From: Rhodohalobacter sp. SW132
Lineage (GTDB): Bacteria; Bacteroidota; Rhodothermia; Balneolales; Balneolaceae
Direction of reading: 5' to 3'
Assembly: GCF_003390325.1 (NCBI RefSeq)
Contig: NZ_QUOK01000001.1
Span: 558,001 to 622,000, forward strand
Length of the DNA stretch: 64,000 bases
Shown: positions 36,673 to 46,264 of the stretch, piece by piece
How positions within the stretch are numbered: position 1 is the first letter of the stretch
Layout: every line of letters starts with the position of its first letter
Made by a program: the position numbers and the translations under genes
Notes under the pieces: generated by a model
Database searches by the model: none
Told to the model about the DNA's origin: nothing
What the model saw: only the letters and a program-made list of their open reading frames with translations

Positions 36673-36984
36673 TAAGATCATTTATGTGGGTAATAAATGA
36701 GTTACAGATACGATAAATAGGTTTTCCGCTAATTCTCTAAGGTCTGGTAATACAAAAAAAGTCCCTGAAACTAAATAATGATATCAGAACTGATTCTACT
36801 TTATGATATATATTTTTTCAAATAACCGAATGTATTTTAACTACTTTCTGAGAGTTTGAAAATGGAATTGCGTTAATTGTTTCTTTTTAAAACTACTTCC
36901 ATTCACTTTCATTGGTTACAGAATACCGTCCTGATAAAGGATGAATCCCAGTTATAATTATCAACTTATTACTATAACAGATCA
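36673..36984. other. AT-rich intergenic region
   Basis: About 310 bases between the fused peptidase and the D-aminoacylase-like gene. It is strongly AT-rich and likely holds a second promoter for the downstream two-gene unit. I see no terminator, repeat or ORF. Confidence 0.45.
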
Positions 36985-38640
36985 TTGAAGAAATCCCGGC
37001 TTACATCCTACCTAAAATTCCTGCGCTTGCTTGCAATCGCTTTATGTTCAGGACTAGTTTTGACAGGAATTCTCTATTCAAACATACATGCCAAAACAGA
37101 CCAATCAGAAAATAACACCGTTTATGATGAACCATTCGATATCCTCATCAAAAACGGACGAATCTTAGATGGCACTGGCAATCCCTGGTATTATGCTGAT
37201 ATCGGGATTAATGAAGACCGTATTGTTTGGGTTGGAAAGTCAGATGATGTAACAGCCAATGTAACTCTCGATGCAGAAGGACTTTACGTATCCCCCGGTT
37301 TTATTGATGTTCATTCACACGCAGGGTCCGGACTGGCATCGGAATCACTTAGCCATGGTCAGCCACTCCTTGCACAGGGTATTACTTCAGTGGTCGTCAA
37401 TCCGGACGGCGGCGGAAGTATCGACATTGCAGGTCAGCGGGAAAGCCTTGAAGAACACGGTATCGGGGTGAATGTGATGCAGCTTGTACCCCACGGGACA
37501 ATTCGGAGAGAAGTGATTGGCAATGATAATCGCCAGCCAACCGAACAAGAGCTTGAAGAGATGAAATCGATCGTGAAAAAAGGAATGCAGGAAGGAGCAT
37601 TCGGACTTTCAAGCGGGCTTTTTTACACTCCGGGAGCCTACGCGGAGACCGAAGAGGTAATTGAGCTGGCAAAAGTTGCGGCACAATATAATGGCGTATA
37701 CAGCAGCCATATTCGGGATGAATCGGATTATGATGTGGGGCTTATTGCGTCGGTTGATGAAGTAATTCGCATTGCTGAAGAGGCCAAACTTCCCGGGATT
37801 GTTTCTCATATAAAAGCGCTGGGGACCGGGGTCTGGGGATATTCATCGGCTGTGATTAATCGAATAGATCGTGCGCGCGATGAAGGAATTGAAGTTTTTG
37901 CTGATCAGTATCCATACCCGGCTTCATCTACAAATCTTACGGCTGTGCTGATACCGGCCTGGGCGCGTGAAGGCGGACGAGCAGACATGCTCCAGCGGCT
38001 GGATGACCCGGAGTTGCTGGAGGAAATAAAAACGGAGATGGTGGCGAACCTGGAACGCCGGGGCGGTGCGGAAAGCATTCAGATTGCTGACTATTCTGCC
38101 GATGTTGATCAGGAAGGAAAAAGATTGAGTGAAATCGCCGCGCAGATGGACGAAGATGCAATTGATGCCGCCATCAGTTTGATCAAAGTTCAGAACCCAA
38201 GAATTGTATCGTTTAATATGCTTGATGAAGATGTAAACCGATTTATGCAGCAGTCCTGGACGATGACAAGCTCCGACGGCGGCCTGGTTGAAATGGGGGA
38301 AGGCGTTGTCCATCCACGGAATTATGGTTCATTCCCACGAAAAATCCATCACTATGTTCAAAACGAAAATGTCATCGAACTGTCGTTTGCAATCCGAAGT
38401 ATGACCAGCCTGCCGGCATCCGTATTTGGCCTTTACGATCGCGGGTTACTCAGGGCCGGTCAGATTGCGGATATCACCATTTTTAACCCCGAAACAGTCC
38501 GGGATCTTGCCACCTACAGCGATCCCCATCAGCTTTCTGAAGGTGTGGAGCATGTGCTGATCAATGGAAAGTTTGCGGTAAAAAATGGGGAATTCCAGAA
38601 TGAACTCACCGGCAGGGTACTTTTTAATCAAAGAGATTGA
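36985..38640 (+). CDS. D-aminoacylase / N-acyl-D-amino-acid deacylase family amidohydrolase
   Basis: A 551-residue metal-dependent amidohydrolase. An N-terminal membrane anchor or uncleaved signal (about 13-32) precedes the domain. Motifs match the D-aminoacylase group: GFIDVHSH (His110, His112), GLSSGLFYTPGAYAE, YSSHIRDES, VSHIKALG, the metal-binding MTSSDGG and HPRNYGSFPR. The enzymes remove acyl groups from N-acyl-D-amino acids or act on related N-acyl peptides. The start is TTG at 36985. The stop overlaps or abuts the next gene region, suggesting one transcript with the acylase. Export distinguishes it from most cytosolic family members. Confidence 0.92.
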   Translation: MKKSRLTSYLKFLRLLAIALCSGLVLTGILYSNIHAKTDQSENNTVYDEPFDILIKNGRILDGTGNPWYYADIGINEDRIVWVGKSDDVTANVTLDAEGLYVSPGFIDVHSHAGSGLASESLSHGQPLLAQGITSVVVNPDGGGSIDIAGQRESLEEHGIGVNVMQLVPHGTIRREVIGNDNRQPTEQELEEMKSIVKKGMQEGAFGLSSGLFYTPGAYAETEEVIELAKVAAQYNGVYSSHIRDESDYDVGLIASVDEVIRIAEEAKLPGIVSHIKALGTGVWGYSSAVINRIDRARDEGIEVFADQYPYPASSTNLTAVLIPAWAREGGRADMLQRLDDPELLEEIKTEMVANLERRGGAESIQIADYSADVDQEGKRLSEIAAQMDEDAIDAAISLIKVQNPRIVSFNMLDEDVNRFMQQSWTMTSSDGGLVEMGEGVVHPRNYGSFPRKIHHYVQNENVIELSFAIRSMTSLPASVFGLYDRGLLRAGQIADITIFNPETVRDLATYSDPHQLSEGVEHVLINGKFAVKNGEFQNELTGRVLFNQRD

Positions 38641-38678
38641 TCCTTTTCACTTCAGTAAAATTATTTCAGCACAAAATT

Positions 38679-40979
38679 ATGCGATACCTCATACTGCTCA
38701 CTTTTATCACTTTTTCCTTTTACTCCTGCGGCTCGGCCGAACCGGCAACGGAACCGGCTGAAAATGTTATAGAAACCAGGGTATCGAATAATGATCTTTC
38801 TGAACGGGTTGTTGTCCGCCGCGCTCAACACGGCGTACCTCATATTTATGCAAATGATATCGAAGCAGCCGGTTATGCGATGGGATATCTGCAGCTGGAA
38901 GATTACGGTGAGCAAGTTGCCGAACTGCTGCTGAAAGCGAGGGGAGAATGGGCAAAATACAACGAATTGTCCGGGCCGGAACGCACGAGTGCCATCAACA
39001 ACGATGCCGTAAACCGCCTGGAATATCGCCGTGCTGTTGAAACGTGGCAGAAGCTTGAACCCGACACTCGCAAGATGCTCAGCGGATTTGCAAAGGGTGT
39101 TAACCGCTACATTGAACTTCACCCGGATGAGTTTGACGATTGGGTGGAACCGCACTACACCGGCTATGATGTCCATGCCCGCGATATCGTCTCTCCGAGC
39201 GGAGGATCGATCCGGAGGTTTCTTGCAGCCCATGAACGCAGAATGCGGGATGAAGATCGCAATGAATCGATCGGATCAGCAGAACAACAAAATTTTTATG
39301 AAAATCAAACCGTTTGGGCGAGTGTAGCGTCTGAAACAGAAGAGCCACATCACGACGCTGGTTCCAACGTCTGGGCTTTCTCCCCGGAGCGGACCACATC
39401 CGGAAATGCCATTCTTATGCGAAATCCGCATCTTTCATGGGATGCCGGCTACTACGAGGCAAGGATCCACATCCCGGGAAAACTGGATTTCTATGGCGAT
39501 TTCAGGATTGGCCGAGCGCTCGGAATCATCGGCGGTTTTAATGAACGCCTGGGCTGGTCAACCACCAACAACAATCCGGATCTGGATGAAATCTACGCCT
39601 TCGAAGCTGACCCTGACCGCCCGGACCATTTCTTGCTGGATGGGGCTTCCATCCCGCTTACCCATGAATCTTTGCGAATTGAATTTAAACACGGCAGCGC
39701 ACTCGGAACGGAAACCCGCGAGTTCTGGAGTACACCATTCGGACCGGTTATCCATCGCGGGGAAGGAAATATCTACATCATAAAATCTGCAGGTGATGGC
39801 GAATTCAGAACCGGAGAGCAGTTTTTTAAAATGATGAAATCTCAATCACTGGAAGAGTGGAAATCGGCGATGCAGATTCGGGCACGGATTTCATCAAACC
39901 TGACCTATGCAGATGCAGACGGAAATATATTTTATGTATGGAATGCCTCCCTGCCTGTCCGTCCCCATGAATCGGGAAATGATACAACCGCTATTTCAGT
40001 CACTCAGTCAGACGAAATGTGGCAGGATATTATTGATTGGGATGATCTGCCTCAGCTTTTGAATCCCGAAGGCGGCTACCTTAGAAACGAAAATGACACC
40101 TTCCACTTTACCAACCTGCACGAAATCCTTCACCCCGACGATTTTTCTGATGATTTTCCAGAGCCGCAATTCAGGCTCCGAAGCCAGCTCTCACACGAAC
40201 TGATTCATAACAATCAAACCTTTTCCCTCGAAGATGTTGTGGAACTGAAACACAGTATGCGCATGCTGATGGCTGATCGTGTGCTGGAAGATTTGATTGA
40301 TGCCGTCGAGAATACAGATCCACACGGCGAAATTGCCGACGCCCTGCAACTGATGAAAAATTGGGATAGTACCGTTGCCCGGGAAAGCCGCGGCGGCGTC
40401 CTGTTCAAAACCTGGTGGAGCCGGTATGTCTCCACTGCTGATACCATTCGTACAGATAGTTCTCCCGCTTCGGTTGGCTACTCTGCCGATGCCGAAAAGC
40501 TATTCCGTCAGCCCTGGTCATTCGAAAATCCTGAAACAACCCCTAACGGTCTTGCTGATTTCGATCGTGCTGCAGAAGCGTTTGAATGGGCTGTAGAAGA
40601 GGCAAAAGAAAGGTATGGTCACTGGAACCTCCCGTGGGGTGATGTTCATCGTGCAGTAATCGGGGATACAGATGTTGCCGTAGGCGGGTGTACCGGCCTT
40701 CTCGGGTGTTACCGCGTGCTTTGGTTTACGGATCATCGTGATGATGATAAAAAATATGAAGTCCGCGGCGGTGACGGTTGGGTATCTGCGGTAGAATTTG
40801 GTGAAACTCCCCGGGCATATACGATCCTTGCTTATGGACAAAGTTCTAAAGAAGATTCTCCGTTCTATAACGATCAGCTAACGCTATTCGCAAACAATGA
40901 AATGACACCTGCCGCCTTTTCCCTGCAAGAGGTAGAAAGTCAGCTGATCCGTGAATACCGGCCGGGAGCTGATCATTAA
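38679..40979 (+). CDS. Penicillin acylase family (Ntn-hydrolase) lipoprotein
   Basis: A 766-residue enzyme that should self-cleave into alpha and beta chains. The lipoprotein signal ends FYSCGS (lipid Cys17), which fixes the start at ATG 38679, not at 38637. The alpha region carries the family's opening ERVVVRRAQHGVPHIYANDI. The nucleophile is Ser229 in HHDAGSNVWAF, the expected GSN start of the beta chain, followed by NPHLSW and GFNERLGWSTTNNNPD. Relatives cleave penicillins, acyl-homoserine lactones, and N-acyl peptides. It is 38 bases after the D-aminoacylase-like gene and probably co-transcribed with it. Confidence 0.92.
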   Translation: MRYLILLTFITFSFYSCGSAEPATEPAENVIETRVSNNDLSERVVVRRAQHGVPHIYANDIEAAGYAMGYLQLEDYGEQVAELLLKARGEWAKYNELSGPERTSAINNDAVNRLEYRRAVETWQKLEPDTRKMLSGFAKGVNRYIELHPDEFDDWVEPHYTGYDVHARDIVSPSGGSIRRFLAAHERRMRDEDRNESIGSAEQQNFYENQTVWASVASETEEPHHDAGSNVWAFSPERTTSGNAILMRNPHLSWDAGYYEARIHIPGKLDFYGDFRIGRALGIIGGFNERLGWSTTNNNPDLDEIYAFEADPDRPDHFLLDGASIPLTHESLRIEFKHGSALGTETREFWSTPFGPVIHRGEGNIYIIKSAGDGEFRTGEQFFKMMKSQSLEEWKSAMQIRARISSNLTYADADGNIFYVWNASLPVRPHESGNDTTAISVTQSDEMWQDIIDWDDLPQLLNPEGGYLRNENDTFHFTNLHEILHPDDFSDDFPEPQFRLRSQLSHELIHNNQTFSLEDVVELKHSMRMLMADRVLEDLIDAVENTDPHGEIADALQLMKNWDSTVARESRGGVLFKTWWSRYVSTADTIRTDSSPASVGYSADAEKLFRQPWSFENPETTPNGLADFDRAAEAFEWAVEEAKERYGHWNLPWGDVHRAVIGDTDVAVGGCTGLLGCYRVLWFTDHRDDDKKYEVRGGDGWVSAVEFGETPRAYTILAYGQSSKEDSPFYNDQLTLFANNEMTPAAFSLQEVESQLIREYRPGADH

Positions 40980-41078
40980 CAAACCGCTGTAAATGGTAAA
41001 TTTCGTATCCGGAATTTTAACCCGTATCTTTTGTGTTAAGCTATTGAAAAACAACCTACAAATAATCAAACGTTTATA

Positions 41079-41447
41079 ATGAAATTAGTAGATCCATCAG
41101 GTAAAGAAGTAACAAGTAAAGAGAATAAAGAAGCCGGTCAGCTCGAAAAGCAGCTCACTCAGAAAATTGAAAAACTTCTCGAGCCGGTTATGAACAAAAT
41201 TAAACTTGCCGGAGGACAGGTTCCTCAGCAACAGCTCATGCAGCTTTCATCTGCTGCACACCAGATGCTATTCAACCGAATGGTTTACAATCTGGCCGTT
41301 AAAGTAGGTGTGGAAGACATCAGTGAGCTGGTCAGTGATGATGATGTGGATGAGTTACAGACATCACTCAACAATCAGCTGCAGTTTGTAGATCAGCCCC
41401 AGGAAGGTCAGAATCCGGGACAAGCAGATAAGGATAATAAAGAGTAG
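41079..41447 (+). CDS. Small uncharacterised protein
   Basis: A 122-residue soluble, Gln- and Lys-rich protein with mostly helical character (QLEKQLTQKIEKLLEPVMNK, then a central LMQLSSAAHQMLFNRMVYNL) and an acidic, Pro/Gln-rich tail (DQPQEGQNPGQADKDNKE). No signal peptide, no known domain. Good codon structure and an ATG start support it as real. It lies alone between the acylase and the universal stress protein. Confidence 0.65.
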   Translation: MKLVDPSGKEVTSKENKEAGQLEKQLTQKIEKLLEPVMNKIKLAGGQVPQQQLMQLSSAAHQMLFNRMVYNLAVKVGVEDISELVSDDDVDELQTSLNNQLQFVDQPQEGQNPGQADKDNKE

Positions 41448-41737
41448 AATTATTGGTGACATAAAAGTAGAATGGCTTAGAAGGTTTCAACCAATCTAAC
41501 GGGCCCATCCGAAAAGGCAGCAGAAACAAAGGAACTGCTGCCGATGTCACACAGACTTAAAATTTGGTAATCACCAACCGATTTATATCCGGGATTCCAG
41601 ACGAAATGGAAATTGATATCCTGTATGGCTCTTTAAAAATGTTTTTAATTCTTTGCGATGTTAATGGCAGAACCGGTTACATTTATGATTAAGGCAATCT
41701 GCCACCAATCAAAACAACCTATTAACCGGATTTTATT
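41448..41737. other. Intergenic region with a strong orphan hairpin
   Basis: Within this gap GGCAGCAG (41516-41523) pairs perfectly with CTGCTGCC (41535-41542) over an 11-base loop. No T tract follows on the plus strand, so it is not a typical terminator. Nothing else is recognisable. Confidence 0.5.
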
Positions 41738-42661
41738 ATGATCTCTTTCTTTCGTCATGCTGCTGTTGCACTGGATCTCTCCGAAGCGAGCGACCTGATT
41801 GTTGAGTGCGTCTCAACTTTTCATAATCTGGGAACGAAAAAAATTACGCTTGTTACCGTCCTGCCGGTGCCTTATGAAAAAGAGGGCACAGAACTGGATA
41901 CAAGTAAGGAGAAGAATCAACTTGAGGAATATCAAAAAACGCTTGAACAAGCCGGTTTTGAAGTTGATATCCGCATTCGGTCCGGACTGAATTATTACCC
42001 TCCTACCGAGATTCTGACTGCGGCAAATGAGGTAAATGCAGATTTTGTTGTGATCAGCAACCGGGGGCAAAGCAAGGTTCTTGAGCTATTGTCTGGCAGT
42101 ATCTCCACAGAGTTGCTGCAGCGATCAGAACTGCCGGTTTACCTGATTAATCTTGATTTGATTGAAAATCCGGAAAAATCCGGCGGCCGATCCCTTAAAC
42201 TTCCACAGCCTTGCAATGAAGCTGTAAAACATGTTCTGTATGCCACTGATTTCTCAGATAGCGCATATAGAACTTATAAAGTCCTCAGAGATATGGAGGG
42301 CGCCGGAATTGTGGATAGAATTTCGATGATCCATGTACAGGGACATCATGCTATTGCGATTAAAGACCCGGTAAGCCGCGACCGGTTAACAGAGCAAAAT
42401 CGTGAACAGCTCGATCGTATCCGCAATAAACTATCGGACCGGACGAGAGAAGAAACTGAACTGATTATAACATATGGCACCCCTGCAAAAGAGATTGTTA
42501 ATACAGCCAAAGAAAGAAATGCTACCATGATTATGATGGGAAGTCAGGGTGAGGGATATGTAAAAGACTTATTCCTGGGAAGTGTCAGCAGTAAAGTCAC
42601 CCGGCTTAGTGATATTCCGGTCTTACTGATTCCTGCAGAACGAGTAGATGAAGAATCCTGA
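41738..42661 (+). CDS. Universal stress protein, two UspA domains
   Basis: A 307-residue tandem UspA protein. Domain 1 (about 1-145) ends with VVISNRGQSKVLELLSGSIS and domain 2 (about 160-305) with MGSQGEGYVKDLFLGSVSSK, the second close to the ATP-binding G-2X-G-9X-G(S/T) pattern. Both start with the usual hydrophobic strand (AAVALDLSEASD and HVLYATDFSDSAY). Such proteins help cells survive stress; ATP-binding capacity is likely in the second domain. A single gene. Confidence 0.92.
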   Translation: MISFFRHAAVALDLSEASDLIVECVSTFHNLGTKKITLVTVLPVPYEKEGTELDTSKEKNQLEEYQKTLEQAGFEVDIRIRSGLNYYPPTEILTAANEVNADFVVISNRGQSKVLELLSGSISTELLQRSELPVYLINLDLIENPEKSGGRSLKLPQPCNEAVKHVLYATDFSDSAYRTYKVLRDMEGAGIVDRISMIHVQGHHAIAIKDPVSRDRLTEQNREQLDRIRNKLSDRTREETELIITYGTPAKEIVNTAKERNATMIMMGSQGEGYVKDLFLGSVSSKVTRLSDIPVLLIPAERVDEES

Positions 42662-42754
42662 TCTATAGTTTTTCGGTTATCGCTGGAGTTCGCCTTCACT
42701 TTATCACATGCTGTATAACTTCACACTGATGCGATTCGGATTATCCCATTTCCT

Positions 42755-43879
42755 ATGAATTTCCAACCGCTCAAAGATATCCTTGTTGTTAGCGTAGAAC
42801 AGGCCGCCTCTGCTCCGCTTGCCAGCTGCAGATTAGCAGATGCCGGCGCACGCGTGATTAAAATTGAGCGGGATACCGGTGATTTTGCCCGACAATATGA
42901 TGAAGCAGTAAAAGGGCTGAGCACCTATTTCGTTTGGCTGAACCGGGGAAAAGAGTCCATAAGGCTGGATTTAAAATCAGATGAAGGGAAAGACCTTTTT
43001 CTCAGGATTGTTGACAAAGCGGATGTGTTTATTCAAAATCTTGCTCCCGGAGCAATGAATCGCCTGAAACTGAATAGCGAAAGGCTCAGGAAGCGAAATG
43101 AAACGCTGATCACCTGCGACATCAGCGGTTACGGCGAGGAGGGTGAATACTCTCAGATGAAAGCGTACGATAACCTTGTGCAGGCGGAGTCAGGGCTAAT
43201 CGATGTGACAGGGAGTGGTGATACCCGTGCAAAAGTTGGGATTTCCATTGCCGATATCAGCACAGGCATGCACGCTTATTCCGCAATTCTTGAAGCGCTC
43301 ATTCAACGAGGGAAAACCGGTGAGGGAGTCTCCATCAAACTTTCCATGTTCGATTCAATGGCCGACTGGATGATGGTGCCGTGGCTGCATCAGGAATACG
43401 GAGGAGCAGCTCCAGAGCGCACCGGTGTTCATCACGCCTCTATCTCACCCTATGGATCGTTCAAAACGCGCGACGAGAAAGAGATCATGATCGGCATCCA
43501 GAATGAAAGAGAGTGGAAAAGGTTTTGTAAAGAGATACTCAACGGCGCGATCGCTGAAGATGATGATCGATTCAACCGGAACTCGAAAAGAGTAAAACAC
43601 AGGAAGTTATTGAACCAAATTATTCAAAAAACGTTTATCAAACAGAGTCTTGATGAACTCGTTGAAAAGCTGGATGAAGCAAAAATTGCCTATTCAAGAC
43701 TCCGGACCATTCATGAGTTTTCAAAACATCCGCAGCTTCGGTTAGCGGATCTTGAAACCGAAAATGGTACCATTCGGATAGCTGACCGGCCGGCCCGGTT
43801 TAAAGGTTTTGAATCTGATTTTAAGCCCGTTCCAAAACTGGGTGAGCACGATTATAAAATAAAAAAGGAGTTTACCTGA
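42755..43879 (+). CDS. CaiB/BaiF family (class III) CoA-transferase
   Basis: A 374-residue enzyme with the family III pattern: QAASAPLASCRLADAGARVI near the N-terminus, WLNRGKESIRLDLKSDEG, DISGYGEEGEYS and the catalytic Asp167 in VGISIADISTGMHA. Such enzymes move CoA between carboxylic acids. The next gene, one base away, is a MaoC-type hydratase, so the pair likely activates and hydrates an unsaturated dicarboxylic or branched acid. Mesaconate or itaconate are known substrates of such pairs. The sequence alone does not fix the acid. Confidence 0.9.
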   Translation: MNFQPLKDILVVSVEQAASAPLASCRLADAGARVIKIERDTGDFARQYDEAVKGLSTYFVWLNRGKESIRLDLKSDEGKDLFLRIVDKADVFIQNLAPGAMNRLKLNSERLRKRNETLITCDISGYGEEGEYSQMKAYDNLVQAESGLIDVTGSGDTRAKVGISIADISTGMHAYSAILEALIQRGKTGEGVSIKLSMFDSMADWMMVPWLHQEYGGAAPERTGVHHASISPYGSFKTRDEKEIMIGIQNEREWKRFCKEILNGAIAEDDDRFNRNSKRVKHRKLLNQIIQKTFIKQSLDELVEKLDEAKIAYSRLRTIHEFSKHPQLRLADLETENGTIRIADRPARFKGFESDFKPVPKLGEHDYKIKKEFT

Positions 43880-43880
43880 T

Positions 43881-44726
43881 ATGGACTACAACGAATGGAT
43901 CGGAAAATCGATGACCCGCCAGGATTCACTGGCACCTGAACAGCTTCGCCGGTTTGAAGCGATGCTGAATCGGCGCCCTGATAGTATTGATGAAGGTTCT
44001 GAGCTAAGTATGTGCGCGCACTGGGCTTATTTTACACCGGTTCACACGCGGTCTGATCTCACCGTGCAGGGATATCCGCGTGAAAACACATTTCTGCCGC
44101 CTCTTGAGTTATCAAGCCGTCTCTGGACCGGCGGTAAACTCACATTCAAATCGCCCCTCACAATCGGAACTCCCGCCAAACAGTACTCCACAATTGTGGC
44201 ACTGGAAGAGGCTGCGAAAGAAGGCCAGAATCGTGTAAAGATGACGCTTCAGCATCAGATTAGCACCAGGGGATCTGTTGCGATACAGGAAGATCAGAAA
44301 TTCATCTACAGAAACCCCTCAGAAAAAGGAGCACATCCCACCCGGAACCGGGCCATGGATTTGGATCCCGACTGGGAGAAATCAACCAAACCGGACTCCA
44401 TTCTTCTCTTCCGGTTTTCAGCTCTCACATTCAACGCCCACCGTATCCATTTTGACCAGGATTATGCGCGTGATGTTGAGGGATATCCCAATGTAATGGT
44501 TCATGGACAGCTGCTTCTTTTACTGGCACTCGAAGCCTTCCGCAGTCAGTTTGACGGAAAAGTTCTGGAAGAGGTGGAATACAATATCAGCGGGCCTGTC
44601 TACCTGGGCGAACAGATTTCGATTTCAGGAAAAAGCGTGGACAATCACCGGTCGGAGCTCAGAATATGCGGACATGAAAACAATATTGCGCTCAGTGCTT
44701 CGGTAAAATGGGGTTATAAATGGTAG
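43881..44726 (+). CDS. MaoC-like hydratase (mesaconyl-C4-CoA hydratase type)
   Basis: A 281-residue double-hotdog protein. The C-terminal half shows LFRFSALTFNAHRIHFDQDY followed by VEGYPNVMVHGQL, the pattern of HTD2/mesaconyl-C4-CoA hydratase-like enzymes, with the hydratase His in FNAHRIHFD and His-Gly in MVHG. The N-terminal half (WAYFTPVHTRSDL, PRENTFLPPLELSSRLW) is the companion FAS1-like dehydratase hotdog. It starts one base after the CoA-transferase stop and is almost certainly co-translated. A lyase to complete the route is not seen here. Confidence 0.88.
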   Translation: MDYNEWIGKSMTRQDSLAPEQLRRFEAMLNRRPDSIDEGSELSMCAHWAYFTPVHTRSDLTVQGYPRENTFLPPLELSSRLWTGGKLTFKSPLTIGTPAKQYSTIVALEEAAKEGQNRVKMTLQHQISTRGSVAIQEDQKFIYRNPSEKGAHPTRNRAMDLDPDWEKSTKPDSILLFRFSALTFNAHRIHFDQDYARDVEGYPNVMVHGQLLLLLALEAFRSQFDGKVLEEVEYNISGPVYLGEQISISGKSVDNHRSELRICGHENNIALSASVKWGYKW

Positions 44727-44919
44727 ACGTTTCGAGATAAAAGGCAGGGCTCAAGACAACCTGGCAGAGCACTGAGCGGAGCGAAGTTCCTGCCAGAGTT
44801 GGCGATTCAGGGTACCTCGGCGTTCGCCCAGACACCAATAACCTCAGCTTCTAGACCTTGAAACGCGGGTCAGCGACGCCGCGCTACATATTCCCTAAAC
44901 TCTTTTAAAGATAACCCCC

Positions 44920-45885
44920 TCACCCGCCATTTCTTACCCTGTCGATGACTTCCATATTTCCGATGGTATCATCCAGTGAAATCAATTCCGGTTTGTCATC
45001 CAGAACGGATTCTGCAAATGAATCAGCCTGTAGCGAAAATTGATTGCACGGGGCAAACCGCTCTACTGTCTCTTCATCCCCGACAGACATTTGCAGGAGA
45101 GTCTCCTTATCAAAATCGTAGTTAAACGACCAATCGAGCTTTAACGCACCTTTGGTGCCGTAAATTTTCACGTATTGATCGTGCTGACTCTGTGTTGAAC
45201 AGCTGAATACGGATGTTCCGGATCCAAAATTGAGCAATCCGGAGGTCAATCTGTCTGTCCCGAACTTCGGGTCTTCTTCTGAATATGCCGATACTTCATC
45301 CGGTTCACGTCCGTAAATCATTCTGGCTACCGAAATGCAGTAACACCCGACATCCATCAGGGCTCCGCCCCCCTGCTCCGGGTTGTTCCGATAGTTATCA
45401 GGATCATCATTATAGAAAGCAAAAAATGAGTGAACCGCTTTGATATCTCCCAGCCGGCCAGACTGAACAAGTTCTATTGTACGTTTCCATCTCGGGTGAT
45501 GACGATACATGAACGCCTCCATCACCTTCAGATCAGGATATTTTTCTGACTCCTCTTTCAGTTTCCGGGCATCATCTGCGTTCATCCCAATCGGCTTTTC
45601 ACAGAGTACATGTTTTCCCGCCTCCAGGGCTTTAATAGCCCATTTCACATGCAAATGATTCGGCAGCGGAATGTAGACGGCAGCGATATTTTCATCCTCA
45701 AGCAGTTCCTCATATGAACCGTACGATCTCTTAATTCCCAGTTCCCGGGCAACCTCACCGGCCCTATCCGCCTTTCTGGACGCGATCGCATCAACCACAC
45801 ACCGCTCTGATATTTGAATTGCCGGGATCACTTTTTCACGTCCGATTTTTGCAGTGCTAAGCACGCCGAATCTGAGCTTTTTCAT
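44920..45885 (-). CDS. Gfo/Idh/MocA family NAD(P)-dependent oxidoreductase
   Basis: A 321-residue dehydrogenase. The Rossmann start FGVLSTAKIGREKVIPAI, the cofactor/substrate lysine in VLCEKPIGMNAD, and the C-terminal domain opening at about residue 125 (EAFMYRHHPRWKRTIELV) are typical. The second-domain segment GGGALMDVGCYCISVARMIY is also characteristic. Family members oxidise sugars or related alcohols such as deoxyglucose or xylose; the substrate is unknown. It lies alone, convergent with the CoA gene pair. The gap between them carries a CTGGCAG/CTGCCAG hairpin at about 44760-44795. Confidence 0.92.
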   Translation of the reverse strand: MKKLRFGVLSTAKIGREKVIPAIQISERCVVDAIASRKADRAGEVARELGIKRSYGSYEELLEDENIAAVYIPLPNHLHVKWAIKALEAGKHVLCEKPIGMNADDARKLKEESEKYPDLKVMEAFMYRHHPRWKRTIELVQSGRLGDIKAVHSFFAFYNDDPDNYRNNPEQGGGALMDVGCYCISVARMIYGREPDEVSAYSEEDPKFGTDRLTSGLLNFGSGTSVFSCSTQSQHDQYVKIYGTKGALKLDWSFNYDFDKETLLQMSVGDEETVERFAPCNQFSLQADSFAESVLDDKPELISLDDTIGNMEVIDRVRNGG

Positions 45886-46184
45886 CGTTTTAACCGATTG
45901 AAATTCAACATTTTAATGTATTAGATGATAACGCTTTGCCTGAATATATCAAGAGATAAACAGCGATAAATTTTGACCTAATCAGACGAATAACAGATCT
46001 GATTTCTGATATCTCCTTAAAGAGATTGGCATCAGGAATGTTCCGTGTGAAGCGAAGTCATGAAAGTCGAATCGAAAATCAAAAAGCGCGGTGCTGCCCG
46101 TTTTCTTCAGGGCCAATATAAAACAACAGTAACTTCTCGTTGTATTTCGTTTGATTTACCCCTAATTTTCAATTCTGTTAAAAA
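45886..46184. other. Intergenic region before tRNA-Pro
   Basis: About 300 bases between a minus-strand oxidoreductase and the plus-strand tRNA. It should contain promoters for both. No repeat or ORF was found. Confidence 0.4.
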
Positions 46185-46258
46185 CGGGACGTGGCTCAGT
46201 TAGGTAGAGCGCTCGGCTGGGGGTCGAGAGGTCGCAAGTTCAAATCTTGTCGTCCCGA
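46185..46258 (+). tRNA. tRNA-Pro (anticodon GGG)
   Basis: A full cloverleaf can be drawn: acceptor CGGGACG pairs with CGTCCCG; D arm GCTC/GAGC; anticodon stem CTCGG/TCGAG around the loop CTGGGGG, placing GGG at positions 34-36; T arm GCAAG/CTTGT around TTCAAAT; discriminator A. CCA is not encoded. A terminator-like hairpin follows directly. Confidence 0.95.
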
Positions 46259-46264
46259 CTTAAA

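Noticed and set aside
36985-38640. Dihydroorotase or allantoinase
   Set aside because: The SSGLFYTPGAYAE and HPRNYGSFPR motifs belong to the D-aminoacylase group.
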